From Enterobacteriaceae bacterium ESL0689 (lineage in GTDB: Bacteria > Pseudomonadota > Gammaproteobacteria > Enterobacterales > Enterobacteriaceae): DNA of 64,000 nt. Position 1 is the first letter of the stretch. Each line of letters opens with the position of its first letter. The DNA lies in contig JAQTIF010000001.1 in assembly GCA_029433525.1 (NCBI GenBank), positions 1,736,001-1,800,000 of the forward strand, in the 5' to 3' direction. This document shows positions 50,318-60,673 of this stretch, piece after piece. Position numbers and translations under genes: made by a program. The notes beneath the pieces are model-generated. The model saw nothing but the letters and a program-made list of their open reading frames with translations, did no database searches and was not told the DNA's origin.

Positions 50318-51091
50318 ATGACATATCAATGGTCACGTTTACTGACAGCAACGGTATTAACATTCACCCTGGCAAGCCCGGTACGGGCAGAAGAGGGGAA
50401 AATTATGGTATTTGCTGCGGCATCATTAACAAATGCGTTACAGGAGATCGCCAAAGAGTATAAAAAAGAAACTAATGTTGATGTTGTCTCCTCTTTTGCC
50501 TCCTCTTCGACTCTCGCCCGCCAAATTACCGCTGGCGCACCGGCGGATTTATTTATCTCGGCCGATCAGAAATGGATGGACTATACGGTCGATAAAAAAG
50601 TTATCGATACCTCTACACGTGAAACCTTACTGGGCAATCGCCTTGTGGTGGTCGCGCCGAAAGAGAGTGAACAGGGTGAAATCACGATTAACAACCACAC
50701 CAACTGGCTCAGTTTGTTAAAAGGGGGACGCCTGGCGGTAGGTAACCCCGAACATGTTCCGGTCGGGATCTATGCCGAACAGGCACTGAAAAAACTGGGG
50801 GCATGGGATACGTTAACCTCCAGACTGGCACCAGCGGAAGATGTGCGTAGCGCACTGGCGCTGGTTGAACGTCGTGAAACGCCCTTAGGCATTGTTTACG
50901 GCTCTGATGCCGTGGCCAGTAAAAAAGTAAAAGTTGTCGGGGTTTTTCCGGATGACACGCACCAACAAGTGGAGTATCCGCTGGCGATTATTGATGGACA
51001 TAAAAATGCGACGGTGACAGCGTTCTATGACTATCTGAAAGGACCGCAAGCTGCCACTATCTTTAAACAATATGGATTTACCACACGCTAA
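50318..51091 (+). CDS. modA: periplasmic molybdate-binding protein
   Basis: ModA captures molybdate and tungstate for the ModBC importer. The 257-residue protein (same as E. coli) has a signal peptide ending PVRA, the anion-site segments FAAASLTNALQEIA and SSFASSSTLARQI, and GIVYGSDA. The start follows CAGGAG. Its stop overlaps modB by one base. The ModE operator lies just upstream. Confidence 0.96.
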   Translation: MTYQWSRLLTATVLTFTLASPVRAEEGKIMVFAAASLTNALQEIAKEYKKETNVDVVSSFASSSTLARQITAGAPADLFISADQKWMDYTVDKKVIDTSTRETLLGNRLVVVAPKESEQGEITINNHTNWLSLLKGGRLAVGNPEHVPVGIYAEQALKKLGAWDTLTSRLAPAEDVRSALALVERRETPLGIVYGSDAVASKKVKVVGVFPDDTHQQVEYPLAIIDGHKNATVTAFYDYLKGPQAATIFKQYGFTTR

Positions 51092-51777
51092 TGTTTTTAA
51101 GTGATCCCGAATGGCAGGCGGTACTGCTGAGTCTGAAAGTTTCTTCCCTTGCGGTAGTGTTAAACCTGCCCTTTGGCATCGTTGTCTCATGGTTGCTGGT
51201 ACGACGCCAGTTCCCGGGTAAAGCACTGCTCGATAGTCTTATCCACTTACCGCTGGTATTACCGCCCGTGGTGGTGGGATATCTGCTTTTAGTTGTTATG
51301 GGGCAGCATGGTGTTATCGGCAGCGCGTTGTATCGCTGGTTTGGCCTGAGCTTCGCCTTTAGCTGGCGTGGCGCGGTACTGGCGGCGGCAGTGATGTCAT
51401 TCCCGCTGATGGTACGCGCCATTCGTCTGGCGCTGGAAGAGGTCGATATCAAGCTGGAACAGGCGGCTCGCACGCTGGGAGCTGGACGCTGGCGGGTGTT
51501 TTTTACCATCACATTGCCGCTGATGTTACCGGGTATTATTGTCGGTGTGGTGCTGGCTTTTGCCCGGTCATTGGGTGAATTTGGTGCGACAATTACGTTT
51601 GTCTCCAATATCCCTGGCGAAACACGCACTATTCCGTCAGCCATGTATACGCTGATCCAAACTGTAGATGGTGAAAACGCGGCAGCGCGTTTATGCCTGA
51701 TCTCGATTGCTCTGGCGCTGTTGTCACTGCTGATCTCGGAATGGCTGGTGCGTCTTAGCCGGGCACGGCGGGGGTAA
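51091..51777 (+). CDS. modB: molybdate ABC transporter permease
   Basis: ModB is the inner-membrane permease, with five membrane segments over 228 residues (E. coli 229). The EAA loop [20 protein letters not shown] and the conserved [20 protein letters not shown] near the pore are intact. It is coupled to modA by TAATG and precedes modC by four bases. Confidence 0.96.
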   Translation: MFLSDPEWQAVLLSLKVSSLAVVLNLPFGIVVSWLLVRRQFPGKALLDSLIHLPLVLPPVVVGYLLLVVMGQHGVIGSALYRWFGLSFAFSWRGAVLAAAVMSFPLMVRAIRLALEEVDIKLEQAARTLGAGRWRVFFTITLPLMLPGIIVGVVLAFARSLGEFGATITFVSNIPGETRTIPSAMYTLIQTVDGENAAARLCLISIALALLSLLISEWLVRLSRARRG

Positions 51778-51781
51778 TAAC

Positions 51782-52840
51782 ATGCTGGAGCTCAATTTCA
51801 CTCAGCCGCTGGGCAACTATAACATGTCTATTGATGTGACGTTACCTGGCCGTGGTATCACTGCCATATTTGGTATCTCGGGTGCCGGAAAAACTTCGCT
51901 CATCAATGTGATTAGTGGCCTGACCCGTCCCCATACCGGGCGGATTGTTCTTAATGATCGGGTGCTCAATGATGTGGCGAAACATATCTGTCTGCCACCG
52001 GAAAAGCGGCATATCGGTTATGTTTTTCAGGATGCGCGTCTGTTTCCCCATTACAGCGTTCGCGGTAACTTACAGTACGGCATGGCGAAAGGCATGGTCG
52101 ATCAATTTGATAAACTGGTTACCCTGCTGGGGATAGAACCCTTACTGGGACGCTTTCCGGGGAACTTGTCCGGAGGAGAAAAACAGCGGGTGGCAATCGG
52201 CCGGGCCATATTAACTGCACCGGAACTGCTACTGATGGATGAGCCGTTGGCCTCACTTGATATTCCACGCAAACGAGAACTTATTCCTTATCTGCAGCGA
52301 TTAGCACGGGAAATTCGTATCCCGATGTTATATGTCAGCCACTCGCTGGATGAAATTCAGCATCTGGCGGATGACATCCTGGTGCTGGAAGCAGGGAAAG
52401 TCAAAGCCTATGGCAATCTGGAGCAAGTCTGGGCAAGCAGCGTGATGCATCCCTGGCTACCGCAAGAGCAACAAAGCACCATCCTCAATGCGACGGTTAT
52501 CGCCCAGCATCCACACTATGCGATGACGGCGCTAGCACTGGGTGAACAACCGTTATGGGTCAATTACCTTGATCGGCTACCGGGTGAAACAGTGCGTATT
52601 CGGATACCATCGTCTGATGTATCGCTGATGCTGCAACAACCTCAGCATACCAGTGTGCGTAATATTCTGGCTGCGCAGGTCATTGAAACCATCGAGGTGA
52701 AGGGGCAGGTTGAAGTTCAGCTGAATGTCAGTGGTCATATCCTGTGGGCGCGCATCAGTCCGTGGGCCAGAGATGAGCTGGCGATCACCGCTGGCCAGTG
52801 GTTGTATGCGCAGATTAAAAGCGTGTCAATTATCGCCTGA
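51782..52840 (+). CDS. modC: molybdate ABC transporter ATP-binding protein
   Basis: ModC energises molybdate import. The 352-residue protein has Walker [14 protein letters not shown]-loop [19 protein letters not shown], signature [15 protein letters not shown], Walker [13 protein letters not shown] and a C-terminal MOP/TOBE domain ([20 protein letters not shown]) that in E. coli senses molybdate. Its 3' end overlaps convergent ybhA by 15 bases. Confidence 0.96.
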   Translation: MLELNFTQPLGNYNMSIDVTLPGRGITAIFGISGAGKTSLINVISGLTRPHTGRIVLNDRVLNDVAKHICLPPEKRHIGYVFQDARLFPHYSVRGNLQYGMAKGMVDQFDKLVTLLGIEPLLGRFPGNLSGGEKQRVAIGRAILTAPELLLMDEPLASLDIPRKRELIPYLQRLAREIRIPMLYVSHSLDEIQHLADDILVLEAGKVKAYGNLEQVWASSVMHPWLPQEQQSTILNATVIAQHPHYAMTALALGEQPLWVNYLDRLPGETVRIRIPSSDVSLMLQQPQHTSVRNILAAQVIETIEVKGQVEVQLNVSGHILWARISPWARDELAITAGQWLYAQIKSVSIIA

Positions 52841-53659
52841 TGACAACAGCGTTTGCTGAATAAAATCAGCGATGCTGTTACTGTTATTATCGCCAATCAC
52901 GACATCGGCACGCGCTTTGACCGCCTCGACCGCATTGCCCATAGCGACACCGATACCGGCCGCTTCCAGCATACTAAGGTCATTGTGGTTATCGCCAAAG
53001 GCAACGACATCATCCATTGATAATCCCTGAGTGGCCAGCCACTGTGCCAGACGTCGCCCCTTGCTGTTACCGGCATGGGTGACGTCTATCTGATCGTACC
53101 ATGACCACTCACAGGTCAGTCCGGGCAGGCGAGCAATCTGCTGAGAAAATTGTTGTAATCGCGTAATATCCTGATCAGCCAGAGCAAACTTCCATATTGA
53201 CTGTACGGTGGGAATCGCTTGCGCCAGTGATTTCACCTGGGTAAAAACCGGGCGTTGTGCTACAGGAAACTGTTGTGCCCATTCGATAGTCGTGGTTATT
53301 TTGCTGGTGAGATGCTGGTAGAGTATCGCGTCGTCAACGTACATCAGCGCCTGAATATCACTACCGGCCAGCCAGTCAGTCAGGCAGCGCGCTTCCTCTA
53401 TCGACACAGGATCGGCTTGTAGTACCTTTTTTTCCTGATAATCATAGAGATAAGTACCATTACAGCAAATGACAGGTGTCCCAGGCGCCAGTTCCTGATA
53501 AAAAGGATGAATCGCGATATGATGCCGCCCGGTGACGATAATCACCTGAAAACCGGCCGCTCTGGCACGAGACAGTGCCGTCAGTGAAGCAGGGAGGATA
53601 GTTTTATCGCTGGTCAGTAAGGTGCCGTCTAAATCAAGCGCAATAACACGTGAACGCAT
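52826..53659 (-). CDS. ybhA: Cof-type HAD phosphatase YbhA (pyridoxal phosphate phosphatase)
   Basis: A 277-residue HAD hydrolase of the Cof type; E. coli YbhA (272) dephosphorylates pyridoxal phosphate and some sugar phosphates. Motif I is [14 protein letters not shown], motif II is VIIVTGRHH, the motif III lysine is in [10 protein letters not shown] and motif IV is [20 protein letters not shown]. It is convergent with modC and divergent from pgl, as in E. coli. Confidence 0.95.
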   Translation of the reverse strand: MRSRVIALDLDGTLLTSDKTILPASLTALSRARAAGFQVIIVTGRHHIAIHPFYQELAPGTPVICCNGTYLYDYQEKKVLQADPVSIEEARCLTDWLAGSDIQALMYVDDAILYQHLTSKITTTIEWAQQFPVAQRPVFTQVKSLAQAIPTVQSIWKFALADQDITRLQQFSQQIARLPGLTCEWSWYDQIDVTHAGNSKGRRLAQWLATQGLSMDDVVAFGDNHNDLSMLEAAGIGVAMGNAVEAVKARADVVIGDNNSNSIADFIQQTLLSSGDN

Positions 53660-53794
53660 GAGAAGTACCCCCGGTTAATAAAATAACAAAGTCGTCTGAC
53701 ATTGATGGTACACCGCTGTCTCTCTGCAGCCAATAAAATTGCCTGCCGCTCAGAGGGATAAATGAAATCCATATGCAGTCGTAAGGAGCAGTGA

Positions 53795-54790
53795 ATGAAA
53801 CAAATCGTTTATACCGCCAGTCCGGAAAGTCGGCAAATCCATGTCTGGCGACTGGAGCAGAGCGGCAATCTGGTGCCTGTGCAGGTGGTTGATGTCCCCG
53901 GCCAGGTTCAGCCGATGGTGATCAGCGTCGATAAAGCGTATCTCTATGTCGGCGTGCGCCCTGAATTTCGCCTGCTGGCTTACCGTATCGCTGCCGATAG
54001 CGGCGCACTGACTCTGGCGGGCGAGGCAGCACTACCGGGTAGTCCGACCCATATTTCAACCGATCATCAGGGACGTTTTATCTTCAGTGCCTCTTATAAT
54101 GCGGGCTGCGTCAGCGTCACCCCCTTGATGAATGGCCTGCCCACTGAGACAGTCGAAGTTGTCGAAGGAGTAGCGGGTTGCCATTCGGCGAACATCTCTC
54201 CGGATAATCGTACCTTGTGGGTACCCGCTTTGAAACAGGATCGGATCTGTTTATTTCATCTTCGTGACAATGGCACGCTGATAGCACAGGATCCTCCGGC
54301 TGTCACTACCGCCACGGGAGCAGGGCCACGGCATATGGTATTCCATCCCCGACAGCCCTATGCTTACTGCCTGAATGAATTAAATAGCACGGTGGATGTC
54401 TGGGCGCTACCCGGGGCTGATGGCAAAATGACCCTTGTCCAGACGCTGGATATGATGCCCGCAGATTTTAACGGCGTGCGTTGGGCAGCCGATATTCATC
54501 TGACCCCGGATGGTCGTCATCTTTATACCTGTGATCGCACAGCCAGCATCATCACGATTTTCACTGTATCGGCGGATGGCAGCGAATTGTCGCTGAGCGG
54601 TTATCAGCCGACAGAGACACAGCCACGTGGCTTCTGTATTGATGCCCGTGGTCGCTACCTGATCGCAGCCGGACAGAAATCACACCATATTGCTGTCTAT
54701 GAGATTAGCGCTGAACAGGGCTTACTGCAGGAGAGAGGGCGTTACGCCGTCGGCCAGGGGCCGATGTGGGTAGTGATTAACGCCAGTTAA
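53795..54790 (+). CDS. pgl: 6-phosphogluconolactonase
   Basis: Pgl hydrolyses 6-phosphogluconolactone in the oxidative pentose phosphate pathway. The 331-residue protein (same as E. coli) is a seven-bladed propeller lactonase with repeats such as [40 protein letters not shown] and [18 protein letters not shown]. The start follows AAGGAGC. It is the last gene of the gpmA-pgl block with E. coli order. Confidence 0.96.
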   Translation: MKQIVYTASPESRQIHVWRLEQSGNLVPVQVVDVPGQVQPMVISVDKAYLYVGVRPEFRLLAYRIAADSGALTLAGEAALPGSPTHISTDHQGRFIFSASYNAGCVSVTPLMNGLPTETVEVVEGVAGCHSANISPDNRTLWVPALKQDRICLFHLRDNGTLIAQDPPAVTTATGAGPRHMVFHPRQPYAYCLNELNSTVDVWALPGADGKMTLVQTLDMMPADFNGVRWAADIHLTPDGRHLYTCDRTASIITIFTVSADGSELSLSGYQPTETQPRGFCIDARGRYLIAAGQKSHHIAVYEISAEQGLLQERGRYAVGQGPMWVVINAS

Positions 54791-54818
54791 CCCGCCAGGT
54801 GATGTCAACAGATAATGG

Positions 54819-54837
54819 GCCCCCGTTAAGCGGGGGC
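54819..54837 (+). terminator. hairpin after pgl
   Basis: GCCCCCG / CGGGGGC with a 5-nt loop, 28 bp after the pgl stop. It is very GC-rich but lacks a T run, so it may be a weak terminator only. The remaining bases to 54998 are the Rhs leader. Confidence 0.5.
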
Positions 54838-54998
54838 TGACGATAATAGGGTCATCGCCAACCATCCCTGTTATGCGTAAAAATAAATCACCATTATCAC
54901 GCTTATTATTTAATCATATAGTAATGTACCTTCCTCTGTGGCAGACTCAGACCCTATGAATCAATCATCCACGCCTTACTTCAGCACAGGGAACGGTC

Positions 54999-57140
54999 AT
55001 GCGCAAAGGCAACACCATCGGTAAACTGCAGTATGTGCCGCCGCCGCTCGGCACGGTCGATGGCGGCAGCGCTAATCCGCCAGTGAAGAACGACTGGTGG
55101 ACCGAGCGGGGTGAGATGGTGCACAGCGGGCTCGATATCATCGGCGCGGTGCCGGTGGTGGGTATTCTCGCCGATGGTGTGAACGCGGTTATCTATACCG
55201 CTGAAGGGGAATATGACCAGGCGGCGCTGTCAGCCAGCTCGGCCGTGGTCAACTTTGTTCCCGGCGCGGGCGGCATATTTAAAGCTGGCAAAATGGCCGC
55301 CCGGATTAATAAGGCGCTCGGTAAAACCAGTGCGGTGAAAGCGGTGGAGAAAACCGCACTCCAGGCAGAAAAGACGGCGGTAAAAGCTGAAAGCCGGGCA
55401 GCCGGAAAAAGTGCCAGTCATACCCTCAGCGCCAAAAAAGCAGGCAGTGAAAAGGGCGGCAGCCATCAGAGTCGCAACAGCCGCAAGAGCGAGCCCTGCA
55501 AAATCCCGGCCGAGCCACTGTCGCCACTGACTGGCCACCCGGTTAACGCGATTCTGGGCATCAAGGTGTTGTATGGCGATGAGGATAACGACTTTGACTT
55601 TCCGGCCGCGATACCCCTGACATGGCAGCGTTACTACTTCTCGGATGAAATCAGCAACGGCTGGCTGGGTCAGGGCTGGTTTCTGCCACTGTCGCTGAGT
55701 GTGCGCCAGCAGGATGATATGCTGATATTCACTGACGAACAGGGCTGGGATATCCGCTTCCCCTGTCCGCCACCCGGCGAACTGCCGGTGATGAATCGTT
55801 ATGAACAGCTGAAGGTCAGCCGACCTGAGGAAGACACGGTCTGCATCTCCGCCGCCGATGAATCCCGCCACTGGCACTTCAGCCATCAGCCCCGGCCAGG
55901 CCACTGGCTGCTGTCCGCAATCACTGACCGCAATGAAAACCGCCTGACCATTGACTACAACAGCCGCAATCAGCCAGAGCAGATAACCGACAGCGCCAGA
56001 CGGCGCTTTTTGATTGAATTTTCCTCCCTGTCGCTGACCGGTGGTGGCACTGTTGAGCGCATCACCGGGGTTAGCGTCTGCCACCCCTCCGACCCGCTCA
56101 GTGCTGAAAAGCTGTGCCAGTATGACTACTCGCCGGAAGGTGACCTTATCGCGGTGCGCAATGGCCAGGGAGCAGTACTGCGCGAGTTTCGCTATCAGCA
56201 GCATATGCTGGTGGCCCACCGGCTGGCAGGCGAGCTGGCCTGTTTCTATGAGTATGATAAATACACCCCGCAGGGAAAGGTACTGCGTCATTACGACAGC
56301 CAGGGTGGCGAGTGGCGCTTCCGTTACGACACCTCCAGTACCACGGTCACCGATGCCCCGGGAAGAGTCACCCGCTATGAGTTCGATGATAACCATGAAC
56401 TGCTGGCCCTGACCGATGCGTGCGGTGGCTGCACACGAATACAGCGCAGCGCCCGCGGCCAGATAATGCGCCTGACCGACCCGGCCGGACGGCTGACCCG
56501 CTGTTATTATGATGAACGCGGCAACCTGATGAAAATCATCGCCCCGGACGGTGAAACCACCGACTTCGACTGGCACCCGCGCTGGAACCTGCCGCGCAGT
56601 ATTACTGACATGCACGGCAGCAGACAGGAGTTCACCTATGATGTTGTCGGTAATCTTATCCGCATGATGGACGAAGCGGGACGGATAACCGAATACAACC
56701 ACGATGACCAGGGCAACCTGACCAGGATTTGCGATGCTGCTTCCGGTATTCAGCGTCTCACTTACAACAGTGCCGGGCTGGTCACCCGCCACACTGACTG
56801 CAGTGGTCGCACCACCACGTATGACTATGACCGTTATGGCTGGCTGAGGGAGCAGACTGACGCCGCAGGCAACCGCACACAGATGCTTCACCGTCAGGAT
56901 GGCCTGCTGGTGAAAATCACTCACCCTGACGGCGGCACGGAAACCTTCAGTTATGACCGCTGGCAAAGGCTCACCGCCTGGCGCGACCCGCAGGGCCAGG
57001 TCACCCGGTGGCAGTATGCCGGCGATGGTCAGCCCCTGAGCCGCAGGACCAGCGGCTGTCGCCAGCAGCCTTCCCGCATCACACTGCGCTGCATCAGGGC
57101 GGCTGCCTGTTCACCGCTTTCTGTCTCATGCACTTCGTAA
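54999..57140 (+). CDS. Rhs/YD-repeat protein truncated by an IS3-type element
   Basis: A 713-residue truncated Rhs protein, normally a large shell around a C-terminal toxin delivered often by type VI secretion. The N-terminus holds a hydrophobic region (SGLDIIGAVPVVGILADGVN, VNFVPGAGGIFKAG) and a Lys/Ala-rich linker. From ~residue 195 comes the shell start (FDFPAAIPLTWQRYYFSDE) and from ~430 YD repeats (RLTDPAGRLTRCYYDERGNL, NHDDQGNLTRICDAA). At about residue 682 it runs into antisense transposase and ends after 31 foreign residues, so the core end, the cleavage motif and the toxin are missing. No PAAR motif is visible. Confidence 0.85.
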   Translation: MRKGNTIGKLQYVPPPLGTVDGGSANPPVKNDWWTERGEMVHSGLDIIGAVPVVGILADGVNAVIYTAEGEYDQAALSASSAVVNFVPGAGGIFKAGKMAARINKALGKTSAVKAVEKTALQAEKTAVKAESRAAGKSASHTLSAKKAGSEKGGSHQSRNSRKSEPCKIPAEPLSPLTGHPVNAILGIKVLYGDEDNDFDFPAAIPLTWQRYYFSDEISNGWLGQGWFLPLSLSVRQQDDMLIFTDEQGWDIRFPCPPPGELPVMNRYEQLKVSRPEEDTVCISAADESRHWHFSHQPRPGHWLLSAITDRNENRLTIDYNSRNQPEQITDSARRRFLIEFSSLSLTGGGTVERITGVSVCHPSDPLSAEKLCQYDYSPEGDLIAVRNGQGAVLREFRYQQHMLVAHRLAGELACFYEYDKYTPQGKVLRHYDSQGGEWRFRYDTSSTTVTDAPGRVTRYEFDDNHELLALTDACGGCTRIQRSARGQIMRLTDPAGRLTRCYYDERGNLMKIIAPDGETTDFDWHPRWNLPRSITDMHGSRQEFTYDVVGNLIRMMDEAGRITEYNHDDQGNLTRICDAASGIQRLTYNSAGLVTRHTDCSGRTTTYDYDRYGWLREQTDAAGNRTQMLHRQDGLLVKITHPDGGTETFSYDRWQRLTAWRDPQGQVTRWQYAGDGQPLSRRTSGCRQQPSRITLRCIRAAACSPLSVSCTS

Positions 57141-57665
57141 CCCGTAATTTTTCGGCTGTACAGGTCGGTTATCAGATACAGATAATACCAGCGGCCACTC
57201 ACCACAGAGGGCAGCCAGGTGATGTCCCATGTCCACACCTGGCAGGGACCTGTCGCCGTAAAGGTCGTCGGGGCGGCCACCTTCTGCCGCCGGGCCTGAC
57301 GTCCCCGCCGGTGAACCTCGCCTGAACGACGCAGTATGCGGTAAAAGGTCGATTCACTCGCCAGATAAATGCCTTTGTCTGCCAGACGCGGCACGATTTG
57401 CGACGGCGGCAGACTGGCATATTCAGGCTGATGACATATCTCCCGTATCTGCTGCTCTTCCTTAGCGCTCAGGCGGTTAACCGGCACCGGCCTGACGGCT
57501 GTCAGACGGCCATCTTCATGATGCTTTTGCCAGCGCTGCCAGGTGCGAAGGCTCAGGTTCACTTCACGGCAGGCAACCCTGCGCCGGGCTCCTGCGGCGA
57601 CGGCCTCATTAATCCACCGGATGAACAGCTGACGCTCATGTGCAGGCGTCAGTCGTCCCCGTCCG
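57046..57665 (-). pseudogene. IS3-family orfB truncated at the Rhs junction
   Basis: The frame is open from about 57665 (GRLTPAHERQLFIRWINEAV, SLRTWQRWQKHHEDGRLTAV), with an internal start at 57562. It has the first catalytic Asp intact in WTWDITWLPSVV and LITDLYSRKITG, but is cut just before the second Asp (LHADNG in the other copy) where Rhs begins. The DDE core is incomplete and the element's right end is lost, so it cannot transpose alone. OrfB likely was expressed by frameshift from OrfA. Confidence 0.85.
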
Positions 57666-58131
57666 TTTCCCCGTAGTAATCCCTGAGCTTTTTTCGCAGT
57701 ACCAGTATCGCTGCCGCCTCCGCCAGAGCTTTCTCCTTACGCACCAGCTCTCTCTTCAGCTGTTTAATCTCTTTCTGGCTCTGCTTCAGGGCCGCTTTAT
57801 CTTCCGGTGCGGAAATCTGTAAAAAAGCCTGCTTCCACTGAATAATCTGTTCCGGATAAAGACCTTTTTTACGGCAGTATTCTGCCACTTCAGCCTCACT
57901 GAGTGTGGCGGTTTCGACTATCACGGCGAAGCGTGCTTCTGCTGACCACTGGTCGGTTGTTTTCTCTGCGCCGGGCACGGGCTTCCCCTCTGATTTGGCC
58001 TGATTACGCCAGTTACAGAGGGTAGCTTCGGATATTCCTTCCATTTGTGCAACGGTGGAAACCGACATGTTGTAGGGGGGCAATAATTTAGCCAGTATCG
58101 CTGCTTTACGTTCAGAGGAAATACGTTTCAT
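57649..58131 (-). CDS. IS3-family OrfA
   Basis: A 160-residue OrfA with an N-terminal helix-turn-helix (NMSVSTVAQMEGISEATLCN), a middle domain (VIVETATLSEAEVAEYCRKK) and a C-terminal coiled coil (LKQSQKEIKQLKRELVRKEK) of the leucine-zipper type used for multimerisation. It appears intact and overlaps the orfB frame. Relatives remain as fragments at 11843. Confidence 0.88.
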   Translation of the reverse strand: MKRISSERKAAILAKLLPPYNMSVSTVAQMEGISEATLCNWRNQAKSEGKPVPGAEKTTDQWSAEARFAVIVETATLSEAEVAEYCRKKGLYPEQIIQWKQAFLQISAPEDKAALKQSQKEIKQLKRELVRKEKALAEAAAILVLRKKLRDYYGETDGDD

Positions 58132-58422
58132 TTGTCACTCCATGCCCTCAGACTGATTTTTCAGAGGGGGTGACAACTATCCTGACACTGAGGGGCCATT
58201 TCAGACATCAGACACTTCACCAACCTGTTAATGTAGCAACAGAAAACCGATGTTCCTCATCATCATTTTTAGCCAAAAACGCAATGCTATTTTTTCTCAA
58301 TCCAGGCTGATAAACGCTGATCGCCATTGTTATTTCCAGTGGTAATTCCCTCGTTATCTGCCTACGATCTCCCGCTATATGAATCAGCCGGAGGGTCTGG
58401 ATGGTGTTACAGGCAACGCACT

Positions 58423-60438
58423 GTGGAGATTGAACAAAAACTGTTGCGGCTGACAGCACAAATGGCGCAGGAAGGTATCCGCCGCCTGCTGGTGATCAGT
58501 GGCGATGATGACTGGTGTCTGGAACAGGCTCAGCGGTTGCGTGAGTGGCTGGCAGGGGACAGGTTGTGGGTTGGGACGCAGTCGGCTGTTGCGCCGCCTT
58601 CGATAGCACCCGATGCACTCAAATCGTTGCTGGGCCAGGAGTATCTTCATGCCTTCTTTGATGCCCGTTATGGCTTTGATGTTAGTGCACTGGCGGTATT
58701 GAGCGGCACCCTGCGGGCGGGAAGCTGGTTGATTCTGATGGTTCCTCCGTTGATGCGCTGGCCAACATTAGCCGATGCGGATTCTCTGCGCTGGAGTGAT
58801 ACACCGGAGCCGATAGCGACACCTCATTTTATTGATCATTTTTGCCAGCAGATCCTCACCGATAACAATGTTGTGATCTGGCAACAGGATAAGCCGTTGT
58901 ATTTGCCCGATTTCACGCCGCGAGTGCGCTGGCGTCCGGCGGATGGATCACCACAACAGCAGCAGGCGGCGATCCTTCATCGTCTGACAGCGCTTCCGCC
59001 CGGTATCGCAGTAGTGACCGCTGAACGTGGGCGGGGAAAGTCTGCCCTGGCAGGGATGCTAATCCGTCAGCTCGCTGGCGATGCGATCGTGACCGCGCCT
59101 GCCCGGCGGGCAACAGCCGTGATGGCCGCTTTCGCTGGTGATGATTTTCACTTTATGGCACCGGATGCTTTACTGACCGCAGCGGTTCAGGCGAAGTGGC
59201 TGATTATCGATGAAGCGGCAGCGATCCCGCTGCCCGTGCTTCAGCAACTGGTTGCGCGTTTTCCACATACGTTATTAATGACCACGGTGCAGGGTTATGA
59301 AGGTACGGGACGAGGATTTTTGTTTAAGTTCTGCGCTCACTTTCCGCATCTGTTCTCATTCAGCCTGATCAGGCCGATCCGCTGGGCGGCGGGGTGTCCT
59401 CTCGAAGCCCGGATTAATCAGTTACTGTTATTGACCGATGAAACGTTTAGTCAGTCACCGACAGGTGCCGTCACTCTGACCACCATCAACCCGCAACAGA
59501 GGGCGCAGCATCGTGAGCAAATGGTGGCGATGTATCAACTGCTCTCTGGCGCCCACTATCGTACATCGCCCGTGGATTTGCGGCGGATGATGGATGCGCC
59601 GGGACAGTCTTTTATCTGTGCAGAGAGTCACTCGCGAATGGCGGGCGCATTATGGTTGGTGGCCGAGGGTGGGTTGTCAGCGCGACTCAGTCAGGCGGTC
59701 TGGGCCGGGTTTCGTCGCCCGCGTGGTAATCTGGTGGCGCAGTCGCTGGCCGCTCATGGGGGAGATCCTCTGGCGGCAACGTTAACGGGCAAACGGATCA
59801 GCCGCATCGCTGTCCATCCGACACGTCAGCGTCAGGGATTGGGGCGGGCGCTGGTGACTCAGGCCATCGCGCAGGATGCCGGCTGTGATTATTTTTCAGT
59901 CAGTTTTGGTTATACCGCCGATCTCTGGCATTTCTGGCAGCGCTGCGGCTTTACGCTGGTACGTTTAGGGACGCATCGTGAGGCAAGCAGTGGTTGTTAC
60001 AGTGCGATAGCGTTATATCCGGTGACAGCAGCAGGTCATGAGTTGACCCGGCAGCAGTCACAACGCCTGATGCGTGATGAATACTGGCTGCGTGAGTGGC
60101 GTGAGCTGTCGTTACCGCTGACCGTGGCAGCTGATCACACCTTGAGTGATCAAGACTGGCAGGAGGTGGCCGGATTTGCTTATGCCCATCGACCTTTGCT
60201 GACAACAATGGGCAGCCTCAACCGCCTGTTATTGCTGAGCCCTCTGCCGTTGCCCGCTTTACGCGCGCGTCTGCAACGGCAGAGTGAAGCAGAAATATGC
60301 ACCCGGTTACAGCTGAACGGGAGAAAGGCCTTACTGACAGCCATGCGTTATGAAGCACAACAGGCATTATCCGCGCTGGATGCTGCACGTGCTGCCTTAT
60401 TATGTCAGCAGATTATCTCGCTTGCTATCGGTAACTAA
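58423..60438 (+). CDS. tmcA: tRNA(Met) cytidine acetyltransferase
   Basis: TmcA makes N4-acetylcytidine at the wobble base of elongator tRNA-Met, using acetyl-CoA and ATP. The GTG at 58423 gives 671 residues, exactly the E. coli length, and begins EIEQKLLRLTAQMAQEGIRR; the frame to 58327 would add 32 unrelated residues. Domains in order are an N-terminal DUF1726, an RNA-helicase-like module (Walker A ERGRGKSALAG, Walker B IIDEAAAIPLP) and a GNAT domain (SRIAVHPTRQRQGLGRALV). ypfH, its E. coli neighbour, is absent before ypfN. Confidence 0.95.
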   Translation: MEIEQKLLRLTAQMAQEGIRRLLVISGDDDWCLEQAQRLREWLAGDRLWVGTQSAVAPPSIAPDALKSLLGQEYLHAFFDARYGFDVSALAVLSGTLRAGSWLILMVPPLMRWPTLADADSLRWSDTPEPIATPHFIDHFCQQILTDNNVVIWQQDKPLYLPDFTPRVRWRPADGSPQQQQAAILHRLTALPPGIAVVTAERGRGKSALAGMLIRQLAGDAIVTAPARRATAVMAAFAGDDFHFMAPDALLTAAVQAKWLIIDEAAAIPLPVLQQLVARFPHTLLMTTVQGYEGTGRGFLFKFCAHFPHLFSFSLIRPIRWAAGCPLEARINQLLLLTDETFSQSPTGAVTLTTINPQQRAQHREQMVAMYQLLSGAHYRTSPVDLRRMMDAPGQSFICAESHSRMAGALWLVAEGGLSARLSQAVWAGFRRPRGNLVAQSLAAHGGDPLAATLTGKRISRIAVHPTRQRQGLGRALVTQAIAQDAGCDYFSVSFGYTADLWHFWQRCGFTLVRLGTHREASSGCYSAIALYPVTAAGHELTRQQSQRLMRDEYWLREWRELSLPLTVAADHTLSDQDWQEVAGFAYAHRPLLTTMGSLNRLLLLSPLPLPALRARLQRQSEAEICTRLQLNGRKALLTAMRYEAQQALSALDAARAALLCQQIISLAIGN

Positions 60439-60450
60439 AAGGCGCTAAGT

Positions 60451-60648
60451 CTATTTCCGCGGCGTATCGTGTCGCTGATCGTCGTCGTCATCCCACTTAT
60501 CGTTACAGTCACGATGAGGAGGAAGTTTCGGTTTATGGCGCAGAAATTTTTTATAATCAAGACGATTCAGATCCTTAATGGCATTGATAATAACACCGAC
60601 TAAAAATAATGGTACAACAATCCATATGTGGTTTATCAGCCATTCCAT
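60451..60648 (-). CDS. ypfN: YpfN family small membrane protein
   Basis: A 65-residue protein (E. coli YpfN 66) with one membrane helix ([20 protein letters not shown]) and an acidic tail with [18 protein letters not shown]. The function is unknown. The start at 60648 follows AGGAAAA; the longer frame is the shadow of dapE. It is downstream of dapE, as in E. coli. Confidence 0.93.
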   Translation of the reverse strand: MEWLINHIWIVVPLFLVGVIINAIKDLNRLDYKKFLRHKPKLPPHRDCNDKWDDDDDQRHDTPRK

Positions 60649-60673
60649 CTTGTTTTCCTGTGTGCCGTGCCCG

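Larger units (their letters stand above)
57046..58187 (-). mobile_element. partial IS3-family element in Rhs
   Basis: One end is intact: an inverted repeat at about 58167-58187 starting TGTCAGGATAGTTGTCACCC from the outside. orfA is intact, and orfB is cut at 57046. No matching end is found on the Rhs side, so an IS-adjacent deletion removed both the element end and the 3' part of rhs. 58188-58422 has no gene. Confidence 0.8.

Noticed and set aside
55230..56966. A 578-codon minus-strand open frame
   Set aside because: It is the antisense shadow of the Rhs gene and has no ribosome site or family resemblance.
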